Shown one piece after another: positions 1 to 6,854 of a stretch of DNA of 9,693 nt; positions within the stretch are counted from its first letter, which is position 1; each line of letters starts with the position of its first letter. The notes below the pieces were generated by a model, which searched no databases, had not been told where the DNA came from, and worked only from the letters and a program-made list of their open reading frames with translations. The DNA comes from Candidatus Woesearchaeota archaeon (GTDB lineage Archaea > Nanobdellota > Nanobdellia > Woesearchaeales > CG1-02-33-12). The stretch is from NCBI GenBank assembly GCA_017609385.1, contig JAFCEA010000027.1, positions 1 to 9,693 of the forward strand, read 5' to 3'. A program made the translations under genes and the position numbers.

Positions 1-1935
1 TTTACACCAAATGCAAGCCAGGTTGGTGTTTATCAGATACAAATCAATGCAACGGATGATGATAATGCAACAGATTCAGCAAACTTCTGGTTAAATATCA
101 GCGAAGTAAATGATCCTCCTTACTTTAACCCTCCTTTGGAAAACCAAACAGCAACAGAAGGAACATTGTTTTATTATAATATTAACGCAACTGATGAGGA
201 AAATAACCCTTTAACATTCAGCGATAATAGCTCTTTATTTACCATTGACCCAAGTACAGGAGTTATATCATTTACTCCAATAAACGAGGATGTTGGAAAT
301 CACTCAATAAATATTTCAGTAAGTGATGATAATAGTATAACCAGCTCTGTTATAATATTTACAATATTAAACATTAACCATGCTCCAAACATAACCTCTT
401 ATACCCCAGTTAACCTAACACCAAATACAGCAGAAAACACCTCATTGCAGTTCAGCATAACAGCAGAAGATGAAGACTTAATTCATGGAGATAGTTTAAC
501 ATATGTTTGGTATTTGGATTCTGTTAACCAATCAACAAACCAATCATGGCTTTATGAGCCTGATTTTACAGCAGCTGGGCAACATAACATAACAGCAATA
601 GTTTCTGATAGCTCTAATGAAACAGACAGCATAACCTGGGATGTAAGTGTTAACAATACAAACAGGCTACCAACATTTGGAATAATAACACAAACAACTG
701 AACAAGATTTCAGCTCTGGAACAAACAGCAACACAAATACGACAGCACAGAGTGGAGACATAATACTTGATAAGCAGAATTCAACTGATTATTATTCACA
801 GGGCACATTTATATCATCAGCAATAAATCTCCAGGCAAGTGATAACATGAACATAACTTATATTAACTTTAGCACAACAATGCCGGATAGTACAAACATA
901 ACACTGCAGACAAGAACATCAGCAACAGAATCTGGATTGGATAATGCAAGCTGGAGTTCTATTTATACTACTGATTCATTAGTTGAATCTGAAGATTATC
1001 AGTATATACAATACAGGGCAAATCTTTCTACAACAAATAATACTATAACACCAACATTGCATGATATAAAGATAAATTATATTATCTCTGATTTCACAGG
1101 CAACCAAAATACAATATATGTTAACTGGATAGACCTTGATGACTATTTTTATGATGCTGACACAGATGATACACTAACATATGATGTTAGCGGAAACTCA
1201 TATATAGATATATCCATAGGAACTACAACTCATCAGATTACACTCACGCCTGCAAGTGATTGGTATGGCTCAGAAACAGTATCCTTCACAATGAATGATA
1301 GCTATAACACAACAAGAAGCAACAATATCACATTAACATTTGTAGAATATGAGGGCATAACACCTGGTGCAACAATAATCTATAGTGGTGGCGGAGGATC
1401 AACAACCATAATAAAAACAAAGGAAAAAGAAGTAGAAAAACCATACTCATTTAATTTAATAACACCACAAACAATGACTATGTATGAAAATAATACAGTA
1501 ATTGCACCAATAAAATTAAACAATTATGGGGATCTTACATTAAATGAGGTAAGATTAAGTGCATCTACCAACAGCAGCGTTATTAAGCTAAAGTTTACAA
1601 GGGATTATTTTGAGACAATAGAAAAAAAGACATCTGTTGATACAAGCCTTATTATAGAATCATACACTGCTCTTGGTTCTTATGAAGTAGTTGTATTTGC
1701 AAATGTAAAAGACCCTGAATTTAATGATTCTGCAAAGTTTCTCATGAGTTCTATAGAACTTGGCCAATGGGGTCCAGAAGAGCTAAACACTAAGATAGCA
1801 TTCACAAGGGATTTGCTTGAGGAAAACCCAGAGTGCCTTGAACTAAATGAGCAGCTTATAGAGGCACAGAATGCAATAGCAAAATCAGATTATAAGAATA
1901 GAGGCACAGAATGCAATAGCAAAATCAGATTATAA
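1..1935 (+). CDS. Large secreted surface protein with cadherin/Ig-like repeats, 5'-partial and prematurely terminated
   Basis: The frame is open from base 1, so the true start lies outside the window and 644 codons are visible. The TTG at 136 is only an internal Leu codon. In window residues I see: the end of a cadherin-like repeat (1-45, ending in an NDPP linker); a dystroglycan-type cadherin repeat (about 46-130, with IDPSTGVISFTP); an Ig/PKD-like domain (about 131-225); a beta-sandwich resembling discoidin/laminin-type modules (about 226-362, with YIQYRANLS); another cadherin-like unit (about 363-450, with SDWYGSETVSF); a GGGGS linker near 463; a NEW3-like beta domain (about 480-587); and a helical hairpin to residue 632. 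N-X-S/T sequons are abundant, as expected of a glycosylated archaeal exoprotein. The last 12 residues (NRGTECNSKIRL) are read out of frame after the 40-bp duplication, and the anchor is lost. A role in adhesion or the cell envelope is inferred. Confidence 0.85.
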   Translation, partial: FTPNASQVGVYQIQINATDDDNATDSANFWLNISEVNDPPYFNPPLENQTATEGTLFYYNINATDEENNPLTFSDNSSLFTIDPSTGVISFTPINEDVGNHSINISVSDDNSITSSVIIFTILNINHAPNITSYTPVNLTPNTAENTSLQFSITAEDEDLIHGDSLTYVWYLDSVNQSTNQSWLYEPDFTAAGQHNITAIVSDSSNETDSITWDVSVNNTNRLPTFGIITQTTEQDFSSGTNSNTNTTAQSGDIILDKQNSTDYYSQGTFISSAINLQASDNMNITYINFSTTMPDSTNITLQTRTSATESGLDNASWSSIYTTDSLVESEDYQYIQYRANLSTTNNTITPTLHDIKINYIISDFTGNQNTIYVNWIDLDDYFYDADTDDTLTYDVSGNSYIDISIGTTTHQITLTPASDWYGSETVSFTMNDSYNTTRSNNITLTFVEYEGITPGATIIYSGGGGSTTIIKTKEKEVEKPYSFNLITPQTMTMYENNTVIAPIKLNNYGDLTLNEVRLSASTNSSVIKLKFTRDYFETIEKKTSVDTSLIIESYTALGSYEVVVFANVKDPEFNDSAKFLMSSIELGQWGPEELNTKIAFTRDLLEENPECLELNEQLIEAQNAIAKSDYKNRGTECNSKIRL

Positions 1936-1937
1936 GA
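1858..1937. repeat. Perfect 40-bp tandem duplication that shifts the reading frame
   Basis: Bases 1858-1897 and 1898-1937 are identical over 40 nt and directly adjacent, with no spacer. Forty is not a multiple of three. The first copy therefore encodes EAQNAIAKSDYK in frame 1 and the second encodes the same peptide in frame 2. Removing one copy fuses the upstream ORF to the downstream membrane-anchor ORF. The short string gcacag occurs in the unit (1864-1869) and again just past it (1940-1945), so slippage on microhomology is possible. A misjoined assembly is the main alternative. Confidence 0.95.
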
Positions 1938-1948
1938 GAGCACAGCTA

Positions 1949-2149
1949 TTGATACAGTCTGTTGTTGATACATGCAAGTATCTTATAACAACAAAAGAAC
2001 CAATAATAGAGGAACCAACTATTGAGGAAACTAAGCGGGAAAGAACAAGGCTTATTGCAGCAGGTATAGGTATCTTGTTTATTATTGTATTGCTGCTTTA
2101 TTTAATTTCCCACAGAGGATCAAGGAGAAGACATAAAAAAGGATATTAA
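1949..2149 (+). pseudogene. Detached C-terminal membrane anchor of the surface protein
   Basis: This frame is the natural continuation of the surface protein. From the second repeat copy it reads SDYKRAQLLIQSVVDTCKYL, which completes the helical hairpin begun upstream. It continues through a Pro/Glu/Thr-rich spacer (KEPIIEEPTIEET), one hydrophobic helix (about residues 35-54 from the TTG at 1949) and a basic tail (SRRRHKKGY). That gives an outside-to-inside type I anchor. The TTG at 1949 is probably only a Leu codon, and no ribosome binding site precedes it, so I do not expect independent translation. It becomes functional if one 40-bp copy is absent or lost. Confidence 0.85.
2135..2140 (-). 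terminator. Oligo-T terminator for the lysine-rich gene on the minus strand
   Basis: Six A on the plus strand give a T6 tract just past the minus-strand stop codon. It lies inside the lysine codons of the convergent anchor tail. Archaeal RNA polymerase can terminate on such T-tracts without a hairpin. Confidence 0.35.
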
Positions 2150-2871
2150 TCTTTTTTAGCAGAAACAAGCTCTTTATACAAGAGCAGGATATCATCATAA
2201 ACCTGTTTTTTATCTTCAATGCTCAGCTGGTTATATTTTTCTTTAATCTTTACGTATAACTGCTTGCTCTTTTTGATTTCATTATTGTTAAGCATATCCA
2301 ATGCCTTAATAAGCATGCCATGCACTTGCTCTAGTCTGCTTTTGCCAAGATTTATTTTAAGTTTTGATAATAGGGGGTGTATTAAGGTTAGTAAAGTATT
2401 TTGTTTTTTCTTAGCTTCTTTTTTTTGTGTTAATGGTCCCTTAATCCTAAGGAACTTTAGTATTTTATTAAGCCGGGTCTCCTTAATTTTCTGTTCATTA
2501 AATGTCAATCTTTCAAATAATTTTAAAAACTCATTTAATAATTTCTTCAGTTCTGAGGCAGGCAATTTTTTGTCACTGTACTCAACAACAGATAACTTTT
2601 TTAAGAAAAAAAGAATTTTTTCCTTCAAATTTTTGTCTATTCTTCTTCTCTCTAACTCACTGCTTAATTCTTCATATGTAAACTCATACTTAACCTTGAA
2701 TAACTCAGCAAAAAAAAGCCTTACAATATGAAAGAATTGTATAAAGTTATCATCCTTACTTTTTTTGGAAAAATGTTTTCTGAATGCCTGTATTCTCTTA
2801 AAGGTATTATTTTTTATTAGTTCAATTCTATCAGGCTTTTTCTTTTTCCTCTTGAAAGGATTTAAACGCAT
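2146..2871 (-). CDS. Uncharacterised lysine-rich helical protein (241 aa), possible partner of the MoxR operon
   Basis: Function is not recognised. There is no signal peptide or membrane helix. A very basic N-terminus (KRKKKK, residues 8-12) is followed by an all-helical region. Residues about 42-120 (HIVRLFFAELF, then FTYEELSSEL, then VEYSDKKLPASELKKLL) resemble the cytosolic C-terminal region of DUF4129-type proteins, which often accompany MoxR operons; this is an inference from pattern only. Residues about 180-235 form a hairpin (ALDMLNNNEIKKSKQLYVKI, then a conserved-looking YNQLSIEDKKQVYDD) like TPR-type hairpins common in DPANN proteins. The ATG start follows a good TATA box. The gene diverges from moxR, and its stop overlaps the surface protein's stop by 4 bp (TTAA). 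It could equally be a nucleic-acid-binding or scaffolding protein. Confidence 0.8.
   Translation of the reverse strand: MRLNPFKRKKKKPDRIELIKNNTFKRIQAFRKHFSKKSKDDNFIQFFHIVRLFFAELFKVKYEFTYEELSSELERRRIDKNLKEKILFFLKKLSVVEYSDKKLPASELKKLLNEFLKLFERLTFNEQKIKETRLNKILKFLRIKGPLTQKKEAKKKQNTLLTLIHPLLSKLKINLGKSRLEQVHGMLIKALDMLNNNEIKKSKQLYVKIKEKYNQLSIEDKKQVYDDILLLYKELVSAKKD
2151..2157 (+). terminator. Oligo-T terminator after the surface protein
   Basis: A CT6 tract begins 2 nt after the stop codon at 2147-2149. It lies within the last lysine codons of the convergent gene and is the right place for an archaeal T-tract terminator. Confidence 0.45.
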
Positions 2872-2897
2872 CTTAGTTTTAGATTATTAAATATTCC

Positions 2898-2905
2898 TAT
2901 ATAAA
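2898..2905 (-). promoter_or_regulatory. TATA box of the 241-aa gene
   Basis: The minus strand reads TTTATATA, an excellent archaeal TATA box, centred about 30 nt before the ATG. The predicted transcript has a leader of only a few nucleotides. Confidence 0.6.
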
Positions 2906-2947
2906 TGTATCGTGTAATATTTCACTCTTGTCAAGTAGGATAACAAA

Positions 2948-2955
2948 ATATAAAT
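2948..2955 (+). promoter_or_regulatory. TATA box of the moxR operon
   Basis: ATATAAAT lies about 27 nt before the ATG at 2979, as expected for a leaderless archaeal mRNA. No Shine-Dalgarno is present. The divergent promoter for the 241-aa gene lies about 45 bp away, so the two could be co-regulated. Confidence 0.55.
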
Positions 2956-2978
2956 ATTAGGAATTGCTCAACTAGTAT

Positions 2979-3965
2979 ATGAATGAAAAAGAACTTGCTG
3001 AAAAGATAATTAAAGATCAAAAAATTCTTAATAATATAAAGAAAGAAATCTCAAAGATAGTTGTTGGACAAGAAAAAGTAATTAATGGATTCTTAAGGGC
3101 TTTGTTATCAGATGGTCATGTGATTGTAGAAGGTGTTCCGGGGCTTGCTAAAACACTTATTGTAAGGGTATTATCTGCTGTTATGGGTTGCGGCTTCAGC
3201 AGGATCCAGTTTACCCCAGACCTTTTGCCAACAGATATAATAGGTATAACAGCTTATGAAAGGGAAAAGGGTTTTTATGTTCTTAAGGGACCAATATTCA
3301 GTAATTTTATTCTTGCTGATGAAATAAACAGAGCACCTCCAAAAGTGCAGTCTGCCTTGCTTGAGTGTATGCAGGAAAAACAGGCAACCATTGGAAAGGA
3401 AACATTCACTATGCCAATGCCCTTCTTTGTTCTTGCAACACAAAATCCCCTGGAGCAGTTGGGTGTTTATCCATTGCCAGAAGCACAGGTTGACAGGTTC
3501 TTATTCAAGATTAACATAGGTTATCCAAACCTCAAAGAGGAACAGATCATACTTAATCAGAATATAACAACAAATAAGTTTGAGAATTTCAGCTTAAAAT
3601 CAATAATGTCCACTGAAAAAATTTTAGGACTGCAGGATGATGTAAAAAAGATTTACCTTGATAAAAAGATTGAAAAGTATATTGTTCAGATAGTTGATGC
3701 AACAAGAAATCCCAATAAGTATAAGGTTAAGCTGGGAGATTATATAGATTGGGGTGCTTCTCCAAGGGCATCTATTGGCTTGTTTATTGCATCAAAGGCA
3801 GAGGCATTAATGCAAGGAAAAACATTTGTAACACCACATTATGTAAAAGAGGTTGCATATGATGTTCTAAGGCATAGGATTATCTTGAGTTATGAAGCAC
3901 AATCAGAAAATATAGAGGTTGAGGATGTGATTTCAGATATTCTAGCAAGAGTTCCTGTTCCATAA
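2979..3965 (+). CDS. MoxR-family AAA+ ATPase
   Basis: A 328-aa ATPase of the MoxR group, which usually acts as a chaperone that remodels VWA-domain partners. Visible motifs are Walker A GVPGLAKT (52-59), Walker B ILADEINRAPPKVQ (111-124), sensor 1 VLATQNP (151-157), the arginine-finger segment EAQVDRF (168-174) and sensor 2 GASPRAS (259-265). Length and motif order are complete, with none degenerate. There is no signal peptide, so it is cytosolic. It is the first gene of an operon with the DUF58 gene (14-nt gap) and a VWA gene, the classic MoxR arrangement. Its substrate in archaea is not established. Confidence 0.95.
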   Translation: MNEKELAEKIIKDQKILNNIKKEISKIVVGQEKVINGFLRALLSDGHVIVEGVPGLAKTLIVRVLSAVMGCGFSRIQFTPDLLPTDIIGITAYEREKGFYVLKGPIFSNFILADEINRAPPKVQSALLECMQEKQATIGKETFTMPMPFFVLATQNPLEQLGVYPLPEAQVDRFLFKINIGYPNLKEEQIILNQNITTNKFENFSLKSIMSTEKILGLQDDVKKIYLDKKIEKYIVQIVDATRNPNKYKVKLGDYIDWGASPRASIGLFIASKAEALMQGKTFVTPHYVKEVAYDVLRHRIILSYEAQSENIEVEDVISDILARVPVP

Positions 3966-3979
3966 ATCATATTAAAAAA

Positions 3980-4867
3980 ATGGAAGAATTAAAGCTGAAT
4001 TTAAAGCCGCTTATTAAAAGGTTAGAGATATCTACTAAAAAAGGATTTACAGGAATCCTGACAGGTTCTTATAAAAGCACGTTTAAGGGCAAGGGTCTTG
4101 ATTTTGAGGGCTATAGGGATTATGATGTTGGTGATGACGCTAGCATGATTGACTGGAAAGCAACATTGAGATCACAGGATTTATTGATTAAGGTTCTTGT
4201 AGAGGAAAGGAATGTTAATGTTGTTTTTTTAGTTGATGTCAGCTCAAGCATGTCTTTTGCATCTGTTGAAAAGCTAAAGAATGAGTATGCAGCAGAGCTT
4301 GTTGCTTCAATGAGTTTTGCAGCCATACGGGCAGGTGATTCAGTGGGTTTGGTTATGTTTACTGATAGGATGGTTAAGCTCCTGCCACCAACAATGGGCA
4401 ACAGGCAATATTTTATGATAATAAATGCCTTATCTGACCCAAAGCTTTATGAGGGCAAATTTGATTTTATCAAAATAATAAAGGAGTTAATGAGTTCTGT
4501 CAAAAGGGGGGCAATAGTTGTCATTGTATCGGATTTTATTGGGCTGGGTAAAGATTGGGAAAAATATTTAAGAGCTGCATCTGATAAATTTGAGGTAATT
4601 GGTATAATGGTCCGAGACCCTAGAGATTATGAAATGCCAGCAGATATTGGCCAGGTTGTTATTTCAGATCCTTACTCTGAGAAAGAAGTCTTAATAGATA
4701 CAGCAGCAATAAAAGAAGGATATGAATCAGTTGTTAAAGAACAGGTAAAACATATCAAAGAAACATTTATAAATTCCAAATCAGAATTTTTAGAGTTAAG
4801 AACAGACAAGCCATTTCTGCATGATATAATAAGGTTCTTTTTGATGAGGCATAAAAGGAAAAAATGA
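3980..4867 (+). CDS. DUF58 family protein with degenerate VWA fold
   Basis: A 295-aa soluble protein carrying the DUF58 signature FEGYRDYDVGDD (42-53), then IDWKATLR (57-64), then a VWA-like core. The MIDAS motif DVSSS (86-90) and a possible metal-site aspartate in VSDF (185) are present. The GxxTGxYKSTFKGKG-type glycine/basic region at about 25-40 is also typical. DUF58 proteins are nearly always encoded beside MoxR ATPases and are thought to be their clients or adaptors. The membrane segments found in some bacterial DUF58 proteins are absent here. Its stop overlaps the next gene's start (ATGA at 4864-4867), which suggests translational coupling. Confidence 0.93.
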   Translation: MEELKLNLKPLIKRLEISTKKGFTGILTGSYKSTFKGKGLDFEGYRDYDVGDDASMIDWKATLRSQDLLIKVLVEERNVNVVFLVDVSSSMSFASVEKLKNEYAAELVASMSFAAIRAGDSVGLVMFTDRMVKLLPPTMGNRQYFMIINALSDPKLYEGKFDFIKIIKELMSSVKRGAIVVIVSDFIGLGKDWEKYLRAASDKFEVIGIMVRDPRDYEMPADIGQVVISDPYSEKEVLIDTAAIKEGYESVVKEQVKHIKETFINSKSEFLELRTDKPFLHDIIRFFLMRHKRKK

Positions 4868-5820
4868 TAACTTTAACATTTGTTAATCCATTTTATTTGT
4901 GGCTTTTGGTAAGCATACCTCTCCTTATTATAACCCATTTTTTTGTTTTGGGGTATCTGAAAAGAAGAGCTGTGAAATTTGCTAATTTTGAGGCAATAAA
5001 AAGAGTTACTGGAGCCAAGTTTGAGTTGAAAAACGTTAAAACAATATCAAAAAATAGGTTTTTATTGATGATAAGAGTTTTTGTTTTGTTGTTTCTTATA
5101 TTTTCCATAGCAGGGCCTGTCCTTTGGTACATTGGCCAGAGCAGTGAGTTTGATTTTGTTATTGCAATAGATGCCTCAAGTTCAATGTTAGCAGATGATT
5201 TCATGCCGTATAGGCTTGATGCTGCAAGAAAAGCATCTTCATTATTTGTTGAGAACTTAAAGGCAAGAACAAGGGTTGGTGTTGTTTCCTTTGCAGGAAC
5301 AAGCTTTGTTGAGCAGGATTTGACAGATAACATGAAAAAGACAGAAGAGGCTATTAATGGTATAAGAATTAAGAGGACTGGAGGAACTGATATAGGTAGC
5401 GCAATAACAACATCCTCAAATCTTTTGTTAAGGGAAGAAAATGCAAGAGTGATTATTTTGCTAACAGATGGTCAAAGCACTGTTGGTATGTCTGTTGATG
5501 AGGCTATTGAATATGCAAACAAAAACCATGTAACAGTTAATACTATAGGTATTGGCACAAAAGAGGGGGGAACATTCATAAAAGGGGATATTCTTTCCAA
5601 ACTTGATGAACCAACCTTGATTGGAATAGCTCAAAAAACCGGAGGCAAATACTATAAGGCTGAGAATAAGGAAGAGTTAGTCAGGGCTTTTGATGATATC
5701 TTATCCTCTGCAGAAGAAAAAATACCTATAAACCTGTCAATGGGTTTTATGATGATTGCCCTGGCATTATTGTTTGTTGAGTGGGGCATGATAAACACAA
5801 AATATAGAACATTGCCATAG
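4864..5820 (+). CDS. Membrane-anchored VWA-domain protein (BatA-like)
   Basis: A 318-aa protein with the BatA layout: an N-terminal NPFYLWLL start and membrane helix (about 8-30), a basic loop, a second helix (about 66-88), a VWA domain (about 97-285) and a C-terminal helix (about 292-312). The MIDAS is complete: DASSS at 103-107, Thr in TGGTD (175) and Asp in TDGQS (202). The VWA domain therefore probably binds a divalent metal; helix positions suggest that it lies outside the cell membrane, but this is inferred. The start overlaps the DUF58 stop by 4 nt, with a weak AAAGGA before it. A second VWA protein (BatB), BatD and a transglutaminase, found in larger bacterial versions, are not seen downstream. 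Confidence 0.92.
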   Translation: MITLTFVNPFYLWLLVSIPLLIITHFFVLGYLKRRAVKFANFEAIKRVTGAKFELKNVKTISKNRFLLMIRVFVLLFLIFSIAGPVLWYIGQSSEFDFVIAIDASSSMLADDFMPYRLDAARKASSLFVENLKARTRVGVVSFAGTSFVEQDLTDNMKKTEEAINGIRIKRTGGTDIGSAITTSSNLLLREENARVIILLTDGQSTVGMSVDEAIEYANKNHVTVNTIGIGTKEGGTFIKGDILSKLDEPTLIGIAQKTGGKYYKAENKEELVRAFDDILSSAEEKIPINLSMGFMMIALALLFVEWGMINTKYRTLP

Positions 5821-5858
5821 TTTTCGTGATTTCTTTAATTATTCTGAAAATATGCTTA

Positions 5859-5866
5859 TTTTTTTT
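5859..5866 (+). terminator. T8 terminator of the moxR operon
   Basis: Eight consecutive T lie about 40 nt after the VWA stop codon, with no strong hairpin before them. This is typical of archaeal intrinsic termination. The next gene's TATA box begins 9 nt later. Confidence 0.55.
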
Positions 5867-5875
5867 GAAAAATCC

Positions 5876-5882
5876 ATATAAA
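5876..5882 (+). promoter_or_regulatory. TATA box of the 59-codon gene
   Basis: ATATAAA in the context ccATATAAAg predicts transcription starting near 5905. That leaves a leader of about 45 nt, longer than for other genes here. Confidence 0.5.
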
Positions 5883-5905
5883 GAATTATTTCTGACTTTA
5901 TTGGA

Positions 5906-5929
5906 TAATCTTCTTAAAAGAGAAGATTA
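5906..5929 (+). promoter_or_regulatory. 5'-leader hairpin before the 59-codon gene
   Basis: TAATCTTCT (5906-5914) pairs perfectly with AGAAGATTA (5921-5929) around a 6-nt loop, giving a 9-bp stem. It ends 7 nt before the Shine-Dalgarno. It could stabilise the mRNA or serve as a control element; on DNA it could be an operator next to the transcription start. Confidence 0.5.
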
Positions 5930-5936
5930 AAAAATT

Positions 5937-5943
5937 AGGAGGT
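5937..5943 (+). promoter_or_regulatory. Strong Shine-Dalgarno (AGGAGGT) that fixes the start of the 59-codon gene
   Basis: AGGAGGT lies 6 nt before the ATG at 5950. This is the best ribosome binding site in the window and strongly supports translation of the short ORF. Confidence 0.8.
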
Positions 5944-5949
5944 CAAAAA

Positions 5950-6129
5950 ATGGAATTTAGTGAAAAAAGACTAGAACAGATAAAAAACATGCCAATAGTT
6001 GAGAGCAAGGTCTTAAAGAGCAAGGATGGAAAGTTTGTAATGCACAAGACAGTTATAACAGACATAAAGCCTGTGAAATACTATGAGGCTGTTCTTGAAA
6101 AAACTACAGAAGAAGTAACAGAAGAATAG
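5950..6129 (+). CDS. Small uncharacterised protein (59 aa)
   Basis: The ORF begins MEFSEKRLEQIKNMPIVESK and ends in an acidic tail TTEEVTEE. A short N-terminal helix seems to be followed by beta strands (KVLKSKDGKFVMHKTVITDI, then VKYYEAVLE). There are no cysteines, no membrane helix and no signal peptide, so it is probably soluble and cytosolic. I do not recognise a family. Its reality rests on the AGGAGGT site 6 nt upstream, a TATA box, its own leader hairpin, and an end only 3 nt short of the convergent rnhB stop. The strong translation signals suggest high expression. Function is unknown. Confidence 0.8.
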   Translation: MEFSEKRLEQIKNMPIVESKVLKSKDGKFVMHKTVITDIKPVKYYEAVLEKTTEEVTEE

Positions 6130-6132
6130 GTT

Positions 6133-6792
6133 TTACTGAAAATCTTTTAAACTTTTTTGTTTCTTTTTTTTATTAATATTTTTCCATGAAGCCCATTCCT
6201 TTCTAAAAATTTCTGGATAGTTATTATAATTTTTTTCCAGAAAATTGATTGTAATAGGGTCAGAGGGATAGCCAGATCCAACTGGCTCTTTTATTTTTTT
6301 TTGTATTTTTTTTATTTCATTGTCTCTTGTCACCTTTGCAATTATTGAGGCTGCTGAAACAATAATATATTTAATGTCTGCCTTGTGCTCTAAAACAAGC
6401 TTTGTTTTTTTATTTTTCAAATGCTTTCTTAAAAAATTTTTATAAGCTGTAATATTGTTGCTTGGGCAGTCAATTATTGCTTTTTTTGGCTTTAAGAAGT
6501 TTATAATCTCAGCAGATTTTATTGCTTCCAGCCAGTTAAGGTTAAGGTTTTTTGATTTAAGAGCAGAGTCTATCTCTTTTGGGGAGATTATTATAATTTT
6601 ATATTTTCTTGCTGTATTGGTTATTTTATCAAACAGGTCTTCCCTCTGCTTCGGGCTTAGTAGTTTAGAGTCCCTTATTCCAAATTTTTTTAATCTGTTA
6701 AGGTCTTTCTCCCCTATTGAAACACCAGCTATGACCAATGGCCCAATAACAGGGCCTCTGCCTGCTTCATCAATTCCAGATATCAATACCAT
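6133..6792 (-). CDS. rnhB: Ribonuclease HII
   Basis: A 219-aa archaeal-type RNase HII, which cuts the RNA strand of RNA-DNA hybrids and starts removal of ribonucleotides from DNA. The catalytic residues are present: D8 and E9 in GIDEAGRGP (6-14), D108 in AIIDCP and D139 in HKADIKYIIV. The GRG loop (11-13) that reads the 2'-OH and the archaeal GSGYPSDP segment (172-179) are intact. The last 14 residues are a basic tail (KKKKQK). The length is normal for the family. The ATG start has a TATA box about 27 nt upstream, so the mRNA is probably leaderless. It lies downstream of the TrmB-type gene on the same strand but seems to have its own promoter. Confidence 0.96.
   Translation of the reverse strand: MVLISGIDEAGRGPVIGPLVIAGVSIGEKDLNRLKKFGIRDSKLLSPKQREDLFDKITNTARKYKIIIISPKEIDSALKSKNLNLNWLEAIKSAEIINFLKPKKAIIDCPSNNITAYKNFLRKHLKNKKTKLVLEHKADIKYIIVSAASIIAKVTRDNEIKKIQKKIKEPVGSGYPSDPITINFLEKNYNNYPEIFRKEWASWKNINKKKKQKSLKDFQ
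6153..6171 (+). terminator. Double T-tract terminator for the 59-codon gene
   Basis: T6 (6153-6158) and T8 (6164-6171) follow the TAG at 6127-6129. They lie inside the lysine-rich C-terminal codons of the convergent rnhB gene, so they serve both as its coding sequence and as the neighbour's likely terminator. Confidence 0.5.
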
Positions 6793-6814
6793 GGGAACTA
6801 AGGATTAAATGGTT

Positions 6815-6822
6815 TATTTAAA
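6815..6822 (-). promoter_or_regulatory. TATA box of rnhB
   Basis: The minus strand reads TTTAAATA, centred about 27 nt before the rnhB ATG. This fits a leaderless transcript separate from the upstream regulator gene. Confidence 0.5.
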
Positions 6823-6831
6823 TCTTTTGTG

Positions 6832-6843
6832 AAAAATAAAAAA
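6832..6843 (-). terminator. T-tract terminator after the TrmB-type gene
   Basis: A5 (6832-6836) and A6 (6838-6843) on the plus strand give two T-tracts within 25 nt of the minus-strand stop at 6855. They lie just before the rnhB TATA box. Confidence 0.45.
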
Positions 6844-6854
6844 TTAAGAAATAA

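Noticed and set aside
136..138. TTG as the start of the surface protein
   Set aside because: The frame is open back to base 1 with the same cadherin-type sequence, and no promoter or ribosome site lies before 136.
1858..1937. CRISPR-like repeat
   Set aside because: There are only two copies, directly adjacent without a spacer, and both lie in coding sequence that matches the flanking protein.
2219..2731. Plus-strand ORF of 170 codons
   Set aside because: It is the antisense shadow of the lysine-rich gene: its Leu/Phe/Ser-rich composition arises from complementing AAA/AAG-rich codons, and there is no promoter.
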